From contig OY829328.1 of assembly GCA_963691655.1 (NCBI GenBank), forward strand, positions 81,658,400 through 81,722,399: a stretch of 64,000 nucleotides of DNA, in the 5' to 3' direction. A model generated the notes under the pieces. That model saw only the letters and a list, made by a program, of their open reading frames with translations, was not told the origin of the DNA and did no database searches. Numbering within the stretch: the first letter of the stretch is position 1; the number at the start of each line of letters is the position of its first letter. Positions 12,471 to 25,719 of the stretch are shown here, piece after piece. This stretch comes from Toxonevra muliebris (Eukaryota; Arthropoda; Insecta; Diptera; Pallopteridae). Position numbers and translations under genes: made by a program.

Positions 12471-13140
12471 CTGAATAGCAGGACATTTTCTTTAAGTGCT
12501 GATTATAAACTAAAGTCCTCAGGTTCCGTTTGAAGCTTACAGGTTTGAATAGAACTTCAAGTTTTTATTACAAGCTCACATTTAACATTTAAAATTATCA
12601 AATTTTTATGAACTACTGGGTTAAAAATAATGTATAATTTTTGTTTGAAAATAGGCAATAAATTCTTATCAAGTTCTTATGTTCTGATCTCAACCTTGAG
12701 TTCTGATTTGAATCCCAAATTTAACATCTAATTGTTACTGTCTAATTCTTGATCAGAAATAAATAATAAATGCTGATCATAACCTCTGGTTGTGATCTCA
12801 ATTTCAAGTACTGATCGCAACCTTAAACTCCACATTTAAAACTGTAAAGAACTCAGAGATTTTTACCTGAAATACTTACACTGTTTAATTCTTGACAAAT
12901 TCTTATCATGACTTCAAATTCTGAACTAAACCTACAAGTTCTGATCAAACCCTCAAAAACTTTAAAAAAAATCTCCGAATTAATATATTAAAAAACTTAA
13001 ATTATAAATTTTTTGTTTTAATCTGATCCTCAATCTCCAATTTATTGTTTGAAATTGTAAAATTTTAATTTTGACAACAAATTCTAATCAAAATTTCGAA
13101 TTTGTTTGTTAGAAAAACCTGACCTAAAGAGTTAAAGCTC
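12471..13140. repeat. Degenerate minisatellite-like region, motif about CTGATCNNAACCTCAAGTT
   Basis: Variants of a phrase resembling TTCTGATCTCAACCTTGAG recur every 25-60 bases (e.g. near 12682, 12775, 12812, 12900). Similar phrases resume at 14400-14560, after the retrotransposon relic at 13150-14390, as if the relic inserted into a single array. The repeats are too divergent for a fixed period. Confidence 0.4.
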
Positions 13141-13149
13141 GGATTAGGA

Positions 13150-14390
13150 CCTTGAGTTAGGTTAGGTTTGGCAGGCGTGTGGGAATATATATATGTATAT
13201 ACCCGCACTTTCACTCAAAAACTTAATTGTCCATTGTGATTGAACTCATTTAATTGCCAGGTTTCCATCAGCGGTCCAAGTAATGTCTCTATTGAATCAT
13301 TTTGTACTCAGGAGGAAGGTAAGGAGATCCTATAGTTCCACTTTCGTTATCTCTGTTAGACTATTGAAAAAGTGCGACCTCAAGCATTGTTGTTCAATCA
13401 TCTGCAGCCTTGGATATTGGCATAGCAAATGAAGAATCAATTCTCTCTCTTCTTCATCAAGATAACTTCTGCAGCTCCGCTAGTCAGAATACGCCCCGTT
13501 GGAGCCTTGCTGCAATAGCACAATGTCCAGTTATGACTCTTGCGAGCAGATGTACTGCAGATTTGTTGTGCCTTAAGAGGGCATTTGTCTTCTACCTATC
13601 TAACCTTGGCCATAGGGCACGTAGAACTTCACAGTCATTTAGGTTAGTCCAGGCGTAATTTGATACCGCGTTGGTGTACTTGCCTGTTCTCCTTAATAGT
13701 TCACACATCGGAGATTGTATAGAGGTATCCGCCTCGTTTATGTCAAATTTAGAGCCCGTTCTGGCGATTTCGTCAGCTGTGTCCTGTGTCCAGGAACCCA
13801 GCAGATAGTGACCTTGTAGTGCTCAATGGCCATCAGTAAAGTACGACATTTTTTAACAATCTCTGATTCAACTATTTTGGATTCCAATGCTTTCATTGCA
13901 GCCTGACGGTCAGTAAAGGTAGTGATATTTGAACTCCGAATCGTACTGTTTTGTAGAAGTCGAGCTGCTTTCTCAATAGTAAAAATCTCTGCCTGAAAAA
14001 CGGTGGTGCTGTCAGGAAGACTATACGACCAGGTCTTCGGAGTAGAGACCAGCTCCAGTTTCGTTCTCCAGCATTACCTACTACCGAAACCGACTCCCAG
14101 TCTTCCCTGGTTGGATATAGAGTTGGAATTCAAGTAATAATATCTTTATTTCAAGTCATATAATCCGTTGCCACATCTAAGTCAGCTTTGATACCATTTT
14201 GACCCTTCCGCTTTATCTCATTCAAAGTTGTAGAGTGTTGGATTCTCTTAGTCTGAGAGCTCCTCTTCCGGCACAGTCTTGAACAAGCACCCGTAGCGGT
14301 AAGAGATGGTATATCATGTTTAGACCTTCCTAAGGTGCGATACACTACTTACAGTTCCTGAGTTCCCCAGGCTGACAAGTCTCTGTACTT
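13150..14390 (-). mobile_element. Degenerate non-LTR retrotransposon 3' end (RNase H and Cys-rich tail)
   Basis: On the minus strand, phrases match an RNase H domain (VFQAEIFTIEKAARLL, FTDRQAAMKALES, then TICWVPGHR at about 13780-14040). A tail follows at about 13330-13480 with CRSYLDEEERELILHLLC, like the Cys/His C-terminal region of LOA/I/R1-type LINEs. Stops and frameshifts throughout mark it as dead. Confidence 0.6.
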
Positions 14391-14589
14391 TCCCCATGCG
14401 ATCTCAGGACTTTGAGTTACTTTTAAGTATTGTTCGTAATCTTAAATTTATCAATTAAAATTATGGAATTTTTTTAGGTCAAATTCACTCTCTTATACTT
14501 GATTAGAAAGTTATCTAGAGTGCTGATCATGACTTCCAATTATCTTATACCACGTGGTCTATAATTCACAATTCACAGTTCTCTAAACT

Positions 14590-15795
14590 GTAGAAGCCTT
14601 GATCTCAGTAGATTCAAGGTCAGCTAAATTTCTTTAGAAAAGTTGACCTAAAAATGTAAGTCTACGTGTGATTAGCGTTGGACAGTTACAGAGAAAGTGG
14701 AGAGTAGTTTCGTCCTCCTCCTTTTCGTCCAGGCAGCTTCTGTAGAAGTCATTTGTTTGTAGTCCCAATCAGCCGGCATGTCTGCCGATCAGGCAATGTT
14801 CAGTGATTATTGCTACAATTATTGAAGCAAGAGAATTTGAACTCTTTGGATTGTTGGAAGGGACAGATTAGTTTTGTGTGAGAGCCCTTGTACGTTTCTC
14901 CCCACCTATTGTTAGCTATGTCAATCTAATTTGACTTTATATATTCAGTTTGCAGGTTGCCATAGGCATATCTCATTTAGAGATAGTCGGCATTTGGAAT
15001 TAATAAATGTGAAAGTGATTTAATGGCCACTTGGCTATCTGTGAAGATGTAAATATCACATCAGCTACTTCTTTAATCATCGTTACCTCTACATGAAACC
15101 GGCTACAGTGGTCCGGAAGGTGAAAAGATTTTTGAATGTCCAGACTATTTTAAAAGATATCTCCTCCCACTCTGCCGTTCAGTTTGGAACCAACCGTAAA
15201 AACTAAATGGATTATCCAAGCTTAACTGTCACCTCCACTAATATACTAGAATGTTCCATGGTGAAACTGTGTTTAATCATACGGCCGCAGTGAAAGTGAA
15301 GCACGGTTTCTAGGGCCTTGGAAAGTGTAATCCTGGGTGCTGAGTATTGTTGCCAGTAGACACGCCATTCTTTGCACCTTAGCCAAATGCCTGCAGTGGA
15401 CGTTCTTTTCAAGACTTTAAAGCAGTATAGGTCTGACTACAGCTCTCTGTAAAGCCAGAGAACTACTTTAGATTGCAAGTTCCAGCTTCTGCCAATGGGT
15501 CTTTTGGAAGAATAGAGCGCAACTGAGGCTTTTTTCATGCGGTTTGGAATGGTTTGTTTCCAGTTTAGTTTCCTCTCTAGTATAAGACCTAAGTATTTGG
15601 CTTTCTCTGCAGGTACCAGTGGGATCCCCTTCTGTGTAGTTGGGTCAAAAGAGGGAATTTTAGGTTTCCTTGTAAAGAGGACTAATTCCGTTTTACTCGG
15701 GTTGATGCTAAAGCTACATCTGCTGCAACAGTTAGTTAAAATAGAGAGACTTCCCCGAATTTCAGATCCGTTAATGAAAACGGTTTACAATTGAT
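14590..15795 (-). mobile_element. Second degenerate non-LTR retrotransposon, RT end plus RNase H
   Basis: On the minus strand from 15790 down, SINPSKTELVLFTRKPKIP and then EKAKYLGLILERKLNWKQT match the end of the RT palm and the thumb. After a gap, SKLNGRVGGDIF and LPDHCSRFHVEV match RNase H, and a Cys-rich tail lies towards 14700. The catalytic part of RT is absent. It belongs to the same general clade as the relic at 13150-14390 but is a separate copy, since the RNase H region occurs in both. Confidence 0.6.
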
Positions 15796-16749
15796 TTTTT
15801 TTACCTCAAAGAAATTGAACATAATTTATAATTTATTAAGCATTTTTCTGAGGTTTCATACATAAACCACAAATATATGATTTGAAAATATGCTGGATCC
15901 TCAAATTGAAATCATTATTAGATCTAATCAGCGGGAATCAGAATATAAGAAATTTACAGTTTAATAATCATTTTAAATATTTAACTAAAGCATAAAAATT
16001 TGACCTCCGGTTTTTGAATTATTTTTATTAGAGTTTATGATCAGTTCTTTAAAGAGAAAAATATTGTTCTTAAAAAAAAAAAGTAAAAAAAATTTTACAC
16101 AATTTTTGTTCGTAATTATATGAAATTCTAAAAAACATTTCAAAATAATTTTTCCAAATTAAAATATAAAAAAAAAAAAAAATTATTTTAAATACTTTTC
16201 AATTTTCTTTTTTGTTTTATTGATAACGAAAATGTAAACTTTTACAATACTTTCTCAGAAAAATTAATATTTTTCTTAAATATTTAATTTCAATATTCAA
16301 ATTTAAATCAAAAAATTATAATTATCTCGATCCGGTTGTTGAAACATTCATTTAGTAAAAAACAAAAATTTATATTAATAAATTTTTTTTTTTTATATTT
16401 TTTACTGATATCACACGATGGAATTACTTGGTAATCAATAACGATATTTACCATTAAAAAACACACTAAAACAAAACAAACAAATAAAGAAAATGTCTGT
16501 GTATATTAACAATTAAAACTAAAGCAACCACTAACAAAACAAATGGAAATAAAAAGAAAAAAACCAAACATAAAAAAAAACACATACCAATTCCAATAAA
16601 ATAATAAAAAAAGAAGAAATCAACAGAAAACCAAACATATACGATAATGAAAATCTCCAATAAAAAGAAAAAATATTGAAAATATATTTAAATAGTAAAT
16701 AGCAAACAAAAGAAAAATAAAACAAATACATATATATATATATATGAAA

Positions 16750-16789
<40 letters not shown>

Positions 16790-19164
16790 CTAGGTATCAT
16801 AGCTAACATACATACAAAATGCATATAGTCATAAATACTTGAATTTTTAAAAACAAAACTACAAAAAATAAAAAAAAAAACAAAACAAAAAAAAAATACT
16901 CACACACACATGCATTAAAAACAAAATTAGAAGGAAAAAAAACATCATAGTCCATTAATGAAAAAACAAAAAACATACAAATTAATAAATTGCTTCACAA
17001 AATTTCATCGAAATAAACAAAGAAAAATTTTTAAATTTCTTCCTAATAATAAAAACCAAAATAAAAATTAAGCATTACAAATTTAAAATGCTTTATTTTT
17101 TTTTTTTAATTTTTATTTAAACATTTTTTTTTTTAAATTTTGTTCTTATTGTTTTTCTATTAATCCCATATTAATTTCCAACGCACTAGCATTTTGATTC
17201 TACTTATTTTTATTGTATTTACTAGTTGATTATTTTTTTCAGTGCACTTATTTTATAGCATTTTCTGTTTGTTTTTTAAAATAATTTTATAATAATATTT
17301 TAAGAAATTCTATTAAACAATAATATTATTATCAAATACAATGCATTCCCAACGAACGAGAACAAAATATTTATTATTAGCAATTATTCAATTGAGTTAA
17401 TCTTGAACCAAAACTAAATTAATAAAAATATAATTCTTTCTTAAATGTATGACAAATGATAAATGAAAAGCTGAAATCAAATAGAAAGTAAAAAATTTGA
17501 GCTAGCGAAAATGTCTTAAAAATTTTTCAGAACAAAAATGAATTGAAAAAAAAAAAAATTTGTTTCGTTTTTGCGCTCAAACATTTTGTAATGCATTTTT
17601 GCTCGCAACAATTTTTTACTTCATATTTGCTTTCAACGTGTAAAATTTTCTAGTTTACAAAAGAAATTTTTGTTATTAAGGTTGTCTTCCTAAAACTGGC
17701 ACTGATTTGGAAATTAAACATGTGTCCAACAGAGTTTTATTTATTTTAACAATAATTAAAAAAAAAAAAACAATAATAACTCAACTTCTGAGCCTATTTA
17801 TTATAAATTTTTTCTCTACTTTTATTAACAGATCCCCAGTTGATCTGCAGATATTTCTGGTCTTTCTTTCGTGGTTTCCCACAGATCATGCATCGAATTC
17901 AACTTTTCTTTTATAAACAAATTTATACTAAATATATATATCTGAATTGGAAAAAAAAAAATATTTTTATTGCGGTTAAAGATTAACTCATGCTTTTTTA
18001 TAACAACCGTAAATGTTTTTAAATTTTAATTAACTAATTTTTAATTTTTTATTTTAAAATATACAAGCCTTACTTTGCTTAAAACATTTCCTAATTTTGT
18101 GTTTCTTTTTTCAAGAAAAGTTCAATGATTATAACTGGCAAAAAACGAAAAAAAAATAAGAGAAGAAATTAAAAACTATATTAGTTTATTAAACAAAATG
18201 CTTTTATTTTTAACACATGTAATACAAAAAAAAAAAATAATAAAAATAAATAAATTAAATCCCAATTTAATTCACCTGCTTAAGAACAGCTGGAATTGCA
18301 AAGAGTATCGATTGAGAAACAAAAAAATAATGAAATTAAAAAAAAAAAAAAAACGAAACGTAATAAATAATTACCGAAAAAACAGAAAAATGGAAAATCC
18401 AAAATTATATTATAAATTAAATGCATTGAAAGCTTATACAAAAAAATGGAAAAGAAGAAAAAAAAAACAAATAAATAAATAAACACAATAATCCCTCACC
18501 TTAATTACAAGCATTACAGCCATACCCACAACAAAAACAACACTTACTACATAATATTTAATTAAAAACACCGTTACACGAACACATTCAAAACAACAAT
18601 TAATTAAAAAAACAAAAACAAAAACTTTATATATATAACTAATTTAGTTAAAACTTTAAAAAAGAGAAATTAATAAAAAAACAAAAATTGAAATAAAATA
18701 TATATATACATATATATTTAATAAAAATTTGAAATTCATGTAGATATACTATCTAATTTTAATAATAATAATAATAATAACAAAAACAAAACAACAACAC
18801 TAGCCGACAACAAAATAAAAACTAAAAGGAAAACCAAAATTAATTGATTATTTAAATAGAAAATATTTACTAATTAAAAACAAATAAACAAAACAAAATG
18901 ATAACAACTTAAAAAATTTGAAAACAAGAAAAACGTAAAAAATTAAATTCTTAAATTTAGATAAATTAATAAAACAAAATTTATTTAAAGTAATAAAAAA
19001 AAAAACATTAAAAGAAAAAACAAAAACAAAGCAATGCGTTACATTTGGGGATAACAAAAAAAACAAAAATAATTTATGAAATTAAAAAAAAAAAAACAAA
19101 TTGAAAATAAAAAAAAAAACAAAATAAATAAGAAACAAAAAATGTATACAAACAAAAAGTGAAA
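15796..19164. other. Very AT-rich region without recognisable gene
   Basis: Dominated by A- and T-runs. No exon or transposon domain was recognised. Confidence 0.5.
16731..16784. repeat. (TA)n microsatellite
   Basis: Two tracts of alternating TA separated by a short GAAAATACA interruption. Confidence 0.9.
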
Positions 19165-19545
19165 CTTCAAAGTATACAACAAAAACAAAAATTTTGGAGT
19201 AAAGCTCCATATATTGGCATTGGCAACACCACGTACTTACTTACATACATACATATATAGGTCTGGCAGCATGTACGTATACATTGTATGTATGTTTTGC
19301 ACATGTTGCCAGCAATATTTTCATGCAAAGCTTTTTGTATTTTGTTGATAACAAACACTTCAAGTATACAACAAAAACAACAATTTTGAGGTAAAGCTCA
19401 ATATATATTGGCATTGGCAACACCACGTACTTACATACATACATACATATATATGTCTGGCAACATGTACATATTCATATGTATGTTTGCATATGTTGCC
19501 AGCAACATTTTCATGCAAAGCTTTTTATTTTGTTGATAATGTGAA
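19165..19545. repeat. Tandem duplication, two copies with about 193-bp period
   Basis: Copy 1 starts at about 19165 and copy 2 at about 19358. Both run through CTTCAAAGTATACAAC-like, GGCATTGGCAACACCACG and CATGCAAAGCTTTTT phrases, with a (CATA)n-like tract in the middle. A third, much shorter relative (GGCAACA ... ATGCAAAGCTTTT) follows to about 19633. Confidence 0.85.
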
Positions 19546-19639
19546 GAATAAAGAAAGTTTTAAGACATTGGCAACAAATGTATCTGTGTGCAACATTAGG
19601 TAACATTTCATATGCAAAGCTTTTACATTAACCCTTATG

Positions 19640-22600
19640 CCAGCAACACGTACTGTCTACATAGTCGGTTATTTGATGCTCATGCAAATCTATTACAATA
19701 TGTTTTTTTTTTATCAAGTAATGTATAACTGGCTAAATGAATGTATGTATTCGTCACAACAACAGTGTATATAGAGACGCGCAAATCAGACGGAATGCGC
19801 CTCGATTCCCGATCTTAGTGATACACTACGAACTTTCAATGTCCTATATGAGCTACTAAGATTTGAAATCGACATCCAGAATTACAGATTTTATTTCAAA
19901 TATCTTCACTGAACAGAGTTGGGATGACTACAAACGTTCATTTAGCCTGTTATGCATTACTTAAAAGAACTAGACATGAACAAAGTAGTCACGACTTTGA
20001 AAATTAACGCTTAGATTTAATTTTCATAGTCTACTAAAAATATAATAAAAAAGTTTTTTATATAGAAACAGTGAAGAATATTGGATAACCGTAGAATTTA
20101 GATAAAAGAAAAAAGAGCTTCTTTTTTGTGGCAGTTTTTCTTTCAATTCTTGTTTAAGCTTCAGTTTAACAAACCACCTGATTTTTCCTATTTTAACTTA
20201 AGATTTAAGTTGAAATTTTTTATTGTAAATTTACGGAAAAAAACCATCACACCACATTTATGTAGGTATTTATTGAAATAATTGTTGATGTGATTCAAAT
20301 GCTGGTTCACTTTGAGCGCATTGCCAACTCACAATAAATACCATAACATATTGTTGAAAACTGCTATATTGCATTTCGAAAATTTAATGAATTCGGGTTG
20401 TTCTTTGTCATCCTCGTAATAGATTTGACTTATTTTAAAATCTTTTTCATGATAAAATTAATGCCTGTCAAAAATATTTGTCTGAAATAAAGACATTCAA
20501 AGGTAATCTCAATGAAAACTTAACTCTATGTAAAGAAGCTGTTCACCAATAAACTATTCTTTCACACTCAGTTTATTCTAGCAGGTTATTTATATGATGC
20601 TTCTGTAGAACAATTTACATTATTTGCTTGTGTGCAGAAATCTATTCTCCAGTTGTCTCACTTATTTGTTAGGAAACAATAGATTATTTTTCATGTTTAA
20701 CTAACGAGTTTAAAGCTTTTTTAGCTTACTTATTCTTTTTCAAAAAACCAAATGATTTGAAAAGATTTAATAGAAAAGTATGAAGCAGTTGAATCAGTAT
20801 ATCGTCGGTTCAGTGGTAAAACTCACTCAGTAATTGCATTTTTTCAGTTTAATCAACATCTAAAGTTCTTATCAGATGGGGGTTATTACTAGAGAGGCTA
20901 ATTTAAAGCACTAAAAATTCGATTTGAAGCTTTTAAAATTCCAAAAACAAGAAAACTGGAAAATTATCAACTTTTAAAAGTATCACATATACATAGCATA
21001 ACAGCACAACGGCAGCGGTAATCGAGTATTCTCTTTTGTTATGGCCGCACATGTTAGATGCTTGAAAACAGCCTAGCTTTATTTTAATATTTTACTGGCA
21101 CACAAAATCATGTAAAAAATAACAATTATGTTCGAATGTACAAAAATAAAAAAAAATAAAAAAAAAGAGAATGATTATCAGAGTTAACGGAAGAGAGACG
21201 GAACATATGCGTGTTTGTCTATTCCCCCTGTCTCTGATCTATCTCGCCTACAAAAAAAAGTCGCCCTACCTGAATAAAGGCTTCGTGTAAAAGCAGTCAA
21301 TATCTGATCAAGTGCATCATTTTTGAATTAATAGGTAGAAAGTTAAAATGAAAAAGATGAAAAAGATATTTCGACATCTACTGATGTTGTTGGAGCTAAT
21401 TTTAATTTGTAATTTCGCTAAATGAATGACTTTTTACTTTTCAATGGAAAAGAATATTTTAAATTTGCCTGATAAACAAAGTGGACCGATTGTTAAACTA
21501 TAAGGGAAAAACATTTGAAAAGCTCGACTGAATTGAATTTGAATTTTAAAATAGCAATCCGTAAAAATACTAATCAGTAATTGAAGTATCTAAAAAAATA
21601 GTGTTTCGTATGAAAATTTTGCTAAACTTGTAGCTAGTGTCTTTTACATGTAAATCGGTTTATATCTTAATTTCTAAAGCTAGAGCATATACATATGTGT
21701 GTATATAAACTCTCTAAAAACATTTATAAATAATGCATTTGCATTATGCCATCGACACAAGGGTTAATAGAAACAAAAGCAAAGAGCACGAGTATATGCC
21801 GCCGTCGATAGTATCACATAAATGTTTCTCAACATTATGTACTCTGTACACATGCATAGATACATAAATTCGATTACTTTAAAAATTTCATATATTTTTC
21901 TTTGTTTTAAATACATACATACATACATACATACACATGCAACTATAATATGTATGTGTTTTTTGTATTTGTGTGCTCATTCATATCATAAGCTTTGCTT
22001 TTCAAACAAACAAACAACAAAAAAAAAAGAAAAAAACAAAAAAACAAAATGATATTCTAAAATTTAATTTGATTTAGAAAACAATGAAAAAATTAAAATA
22101 AAATGTATTTTGAAAATCAAAAATATCTAAAAGAAAATAATTGTGTTTACCTACTTAATTTTTGTTTCTTTTTTTTTTTTAATTATATTTTGTGAAAGTT
22201 AATTTTATTGTAAGAAAATATAACAAATTCCACCTCTCCCCCTTAAAAAAGAGAAAAATTAAAAAAACAAAAAAAAAAAAAAAAAACGAGAAGAACAAAC
22301 AAAATTATTTCATTTGATTTTCTTTTATTTTGTTTTCGTTTCTTTAATAAAAAAATTCCTTAAGAAACAACAAAAACAAATAATAATTCAAAATTTTCAA
22401 CAACATGATGCTTCATTATTTGTGAAGAAATAAACAACAACAATAACAACAACAAAGTAATAACAATAAAATAATTCAACATGAATACATATAGACAAAC
22501 AAACACACACACATACACACACACACACACTAACATTTGTTGTTGATAAGTTTATCATATATTTTGTTAAGTAATTCTCAGAAATTGTTAATTTTTAGTA

Positions 22601-22720
22601 TATAAGTCTGTAAAGCTCCGCTTGTAGATGAAATCAATAAATAAATTAAATAAATACCGAAAAAGTTATAAACTTTCACAAAACAAAAACCACAACGTTT
22701 TTCATTGATATCCATTGCTT
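19640..22720. other. AT-rich region without recognisable gene
   Basis: No coding domain seen. It contains a (CATA)n-type tract at about 21911-21934 and a CA repeat at about 22500-22530. Confidence 0.5.
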
Positions 22721-22870
22721 GGTTTTTATTGGGAATCATATAGAGTTGCCAGATGAATAAGAAATAAACAGCAGTAAAATTTATTACTTATTATTGGTTT
22801 TTATTGGGAATCATATAGAGTTGCCAGATGAATAAGAAATAAACAGCAGTAATATTTATTACTTATTGTT
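22721..22870. repeat. Perfectly adjacent 75-bp tandem duplication
   Basis: The 75 bases from 22721 (GGTTTTTATTGGGAATCATA...) are repeated from 22796 with only a few substitutions near the unit end, so the duplication looks recent. Confidence 0.9.
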
Positions 22871-23235
22871 TAAAACAAATATAAAAAAAAAATATATATG
22901 GATAGCAAAATTCAGCCACGATCGAGCTTTAAGTATCCTACAAGTGGTAAGTGGGCGTGGTTAGTAAACAATTTTAATGGTTTATGCATATAAACGTTGG
23001 AAGGCAAAATTTTGTATTATTCCATTAGAAAAAAACGAATAAACTTTGAAGAAAATATTCCTGTTGAAAACTACGCAGGGTAGCACAGAATTTTCAATTA
23101 GATTAGAAAATCCTGGGCAGGCGCCATTTTGCTATACAGAATAATTGCTAAATTTAGATCTGCTACATAGAAGCACCAGAATTACGGTCAGAAGGCAATT
23201 TTCAAGGTTTCACTTTTAAAAAAAAATAAAACTAT

Positions 23236-23460
23236 TTATGTTCTCTGAAACTCGCGAAAATCATTGTGAAAGTTTCTCAACAAAATCCGAAATGGAGTGA
23301 CTCGAAAATTGCCAAAACTGTTAAAGTTGCCCGTCAAATTGTTAGCGCGGGTTTTGAAAAACTTTAATGACAATCTAAGCATTGATCGACAGGCCAGATT
23401 TGGCAGAAAATGTTCAATGTTCACACCCAAAAATACAGACAAAAAATTAAAACGGATATG
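23236..23460 (+). pseudogene. Tc1-like transposase N-terminal (HTH) fragment
   Basis: The plus strand reads NPKW, then SKIAKTVKVARQIVS, then, after a frameshift, NDNLSIDRQARFGRK. This is the paired-type helix-turn-helix order of Tc1-like transposases. No catalytic domain follows. Confidence 0.5.
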
Positions 23461-24010
23461 AAATTTAGGCGCAAATTTCTATCAAGTTTCAAACTAAAAT
23501 TTAGACACTTTTTTTCAGATCGAAGTTCAAACCAAGAAATGGACTAACTTCAGATTAAAAATCTAGACCAAAATGAGATATAATTCAGACCAAAACCTTG
23601 ATTAAAAAAAAAAAACAATATTCAGACCACGAAACGGACCAAAAATCCAACAAATATCGATCAAAATAAGGCCGCCTTCAGAACAAAACTCAAACTGAAA
23701 ATCCAAAATTCAGACCGAATCCAAACCAAAATCAGTTCAAAATTCAGACCAAAATTTACACCAAAACTCAGGCTATTAGTTAGACAAAACTTTAGACCAA
23801 AAGGACGCCAAATACCGAATGAAAGCAAACCAAAAACCAGTGGAAATATATACAGACCAAAATTTCGGCCACTACTCAAACTAAGAATTAGATTAAAAGG
23901 ACGCCAAATACAAATGAAAAGCAAATCAAAATTTTGACCAGAAATCAGATCAAACGCTGTGTAAACGCTGGTCTGGGCAAAATTTGAACCAAATGTACTA
24001 GGCGATTCAA
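23461..24010. repeat. Low-complexity array of CAGACCAAAA-type words
   Basis: Words such as TCAGACCAAAA, ACTCAAACTAAGAATTAGA and GACCAAAAGGACGCCAAATA recur irregularly; the last occurs at about 23793 and 23895. An open minus-strand frame here is only the periodic shadow of this repeat. Confidence 0.55.
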
Positions 24011-24713
24011 AAAGCATATAGTAAACATGATCGGACCTCCGGACGCGAAAAAAAAAATTTTTTGTGTAGCTGTGTTATCTCTTTGCTTCACTCTCTCAGC
24101 CATAGAGGCACTAGGTCTAGCTTATTTTTGCCAAATCTCGGACATTGATTTGATTTTGTTTATTAAGATCCAGTAGCTTTGTTTCAAATTTCAGATTTCG
24201 TGGACATTGTTTTTCATCCAATGTTCCGCAAATCTTTGAGAGAGCAGGTATCTCCTTGACCTTGTACCGTTTGGCCAGAAGTCTGTAAGAAACTCCTTTT
24301 TTATTATAGTAATTGTGTACAATTTAATAAGGCAGGTGATCTTCTATTCGCGAAAGGTATCGCGAAAACAAGAATAAGAATAGCAGATAAAGATGTCACG
24401 ATAAAAGCAGAATCGATTACACTTTCTGAACGCGCTAATCAACCGTTTACACTGTGAGAAATATTGGATTGAAAGTGCGCAGTTTTTGTTTTTTTTTTTG
24501 GATACAGTCCTTACAATTGGCTAAGAAACCAACCACAAACCTTAACTGTGTTCTTACCTTATCGTAGATAAAGGATCAAGTTCGAAATTGCTAACTTTGA
24601 ATAGGAAAATAGTAAGTGAGTCTGGAAAGTGAGTTCCAGGGTTGAATTGTAGTTTCGTAAGGCATTCTATGATTGAATAAAAACTTTATGGATATGAAAT
24701 ACTTTATGTAACT

Positions 24714-24719
24714 TTATTT
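24714..24719 (-). terminator. Polyadenylation signal of the Gly-substituted cathepsin-like gene
   Basis: AATAAA on the minus strand, about 83 bases after the stop codon at 24802. Confidence 0.6.
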
Positions 24720-24801
24720 ATAACAAAAACCGCTCCTAATGTGGAAGCACATCACTCAGTTTATAATAATCATAAATTTTCTTTCGATACTTTAATAATT
24801 T

Positions 24802-25719
24802 TCATGGGCCCAATTCCGTTGGGAATAATGCAGATTTTGCCAATTGATTTGCAGCATTACGTATGATACGCATAAATCCCTCTTCACCCCAACCAGTTCC
24901 AAATGAATTCTGTACGAGCCAATAATCCAAATTACGAACAGTATCTGTACCATAACCAATCACGACCATATAGTGTGAACCTTGGGTATTTGTGCGAGGT
25001 GGTTGAAAGACTCCACTTTTATAATGCATAAACTCAAATGTTGTAGGATTAACTTCAACCACAACAGGAAATCCAGCAGCTACATATTTCTTCATAGTTG
25101 TATCCTCAGCCTCCGGAATGCGTGAATATGTAGCAAGATTTGTGGGAACAGCACCAGCTGGTGGTCGTAAGCACATGCCCTGCTGCGCTGAATAGTTATT
25201 ATTCGGATACTGACTTTCTAAATATATACCCTGGTTATTAACCGCTAAATAATCGAATGCAATTTGTGGTATTTGATTGGTGCAAGCTCTTGATTGACCA
25301 GCACAGTCGATAAGATTTTGTGCCGATAAGCGAGCAGGGGCCACAGTGCCCATTTGCATGGCTCCCATTAATTCAATTGATTTGGCTACCGCATATGCCC
25401 AACCGCTATTGCAGAGAGTACCTTGATTTTCAACGAACGGATTTATTCCTAAATCTGTTATTGGACTAAAGCTTTCGCCTGGCTCTTGCGCCGCAGGTAG
25501 TGGACTAGCGTTGGGTGTTGCAGGCTGCATTGTTTTTGGAAAGAGTTGATTGAATTGTATTAGGCGCATATCGCTGAATTGATTCACTTCCAATCTAAAA
25601 GTTCTTTGGTTGCGATCTTCGAGTAAATTGTGCTTCAGAACAAGCTGACGGTTGTAATTGAAGTAGTATTGTGCATATGATTCCTCAACTGCTGTGGTGT
25701 AAGTTTTATTGTTGTCTCT
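24802..25719 (-). CDS. Pseudoprotease coding exon 2
   Basis: The acceptor TTTTCAG precedes 25719 on the minus strand. The exon encodes residues 41-345 and the stop. Upstream of the first in-frame Met the frame stays open back to the acceptor and reads the ERFNIN-like half of the propeptide (VEESYAQYYFNYNRQLVLKH). Confidence 0.9.
   Translation of the reverse strand, partial: RDNNKTYTTAVEESYAQYYFNYNRQLVLKHNLLEDRNQRTFRLEVNQFSDMRLIQFNQLFPKTMQPATPNASPLPAAQEPGESFSPITDLGINPFVENQGTLCNSGWAYAVAKSIELMGAMQMGTVAPARLSAQNLIDCAGQSRACTNQIPQIAFDYLAVNNQGIYLESQYPNNNYSAQQGMCLRPPAGAVPTNLATYSRIPEAEDTTMKKYVAAGFPVVVEVNPTTFEFMHYKSGVFQPPRTNTQGSHYMVVIGYGTDTVRNLDYWLVQNSFGTGWGEEGFMRIIRNAANQLAKSALFPTELGP

Noticed and set aside
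23661..24017. 118-residue minus-strand open frame with repeated FGLNF-like phrases
   Set aside because: Its periodicity comes from the CAGACCAAAA low-complexity array; no family resemblance.
24802..25593. Pseudoprotease as a single-exon protein starting at MEVNQF
   Set aside because: The codon at 25593 is TTG, and the frame continues upstream through a canonical I29 propeptide to a splice acceptor and joins the exon at 30714-30833.
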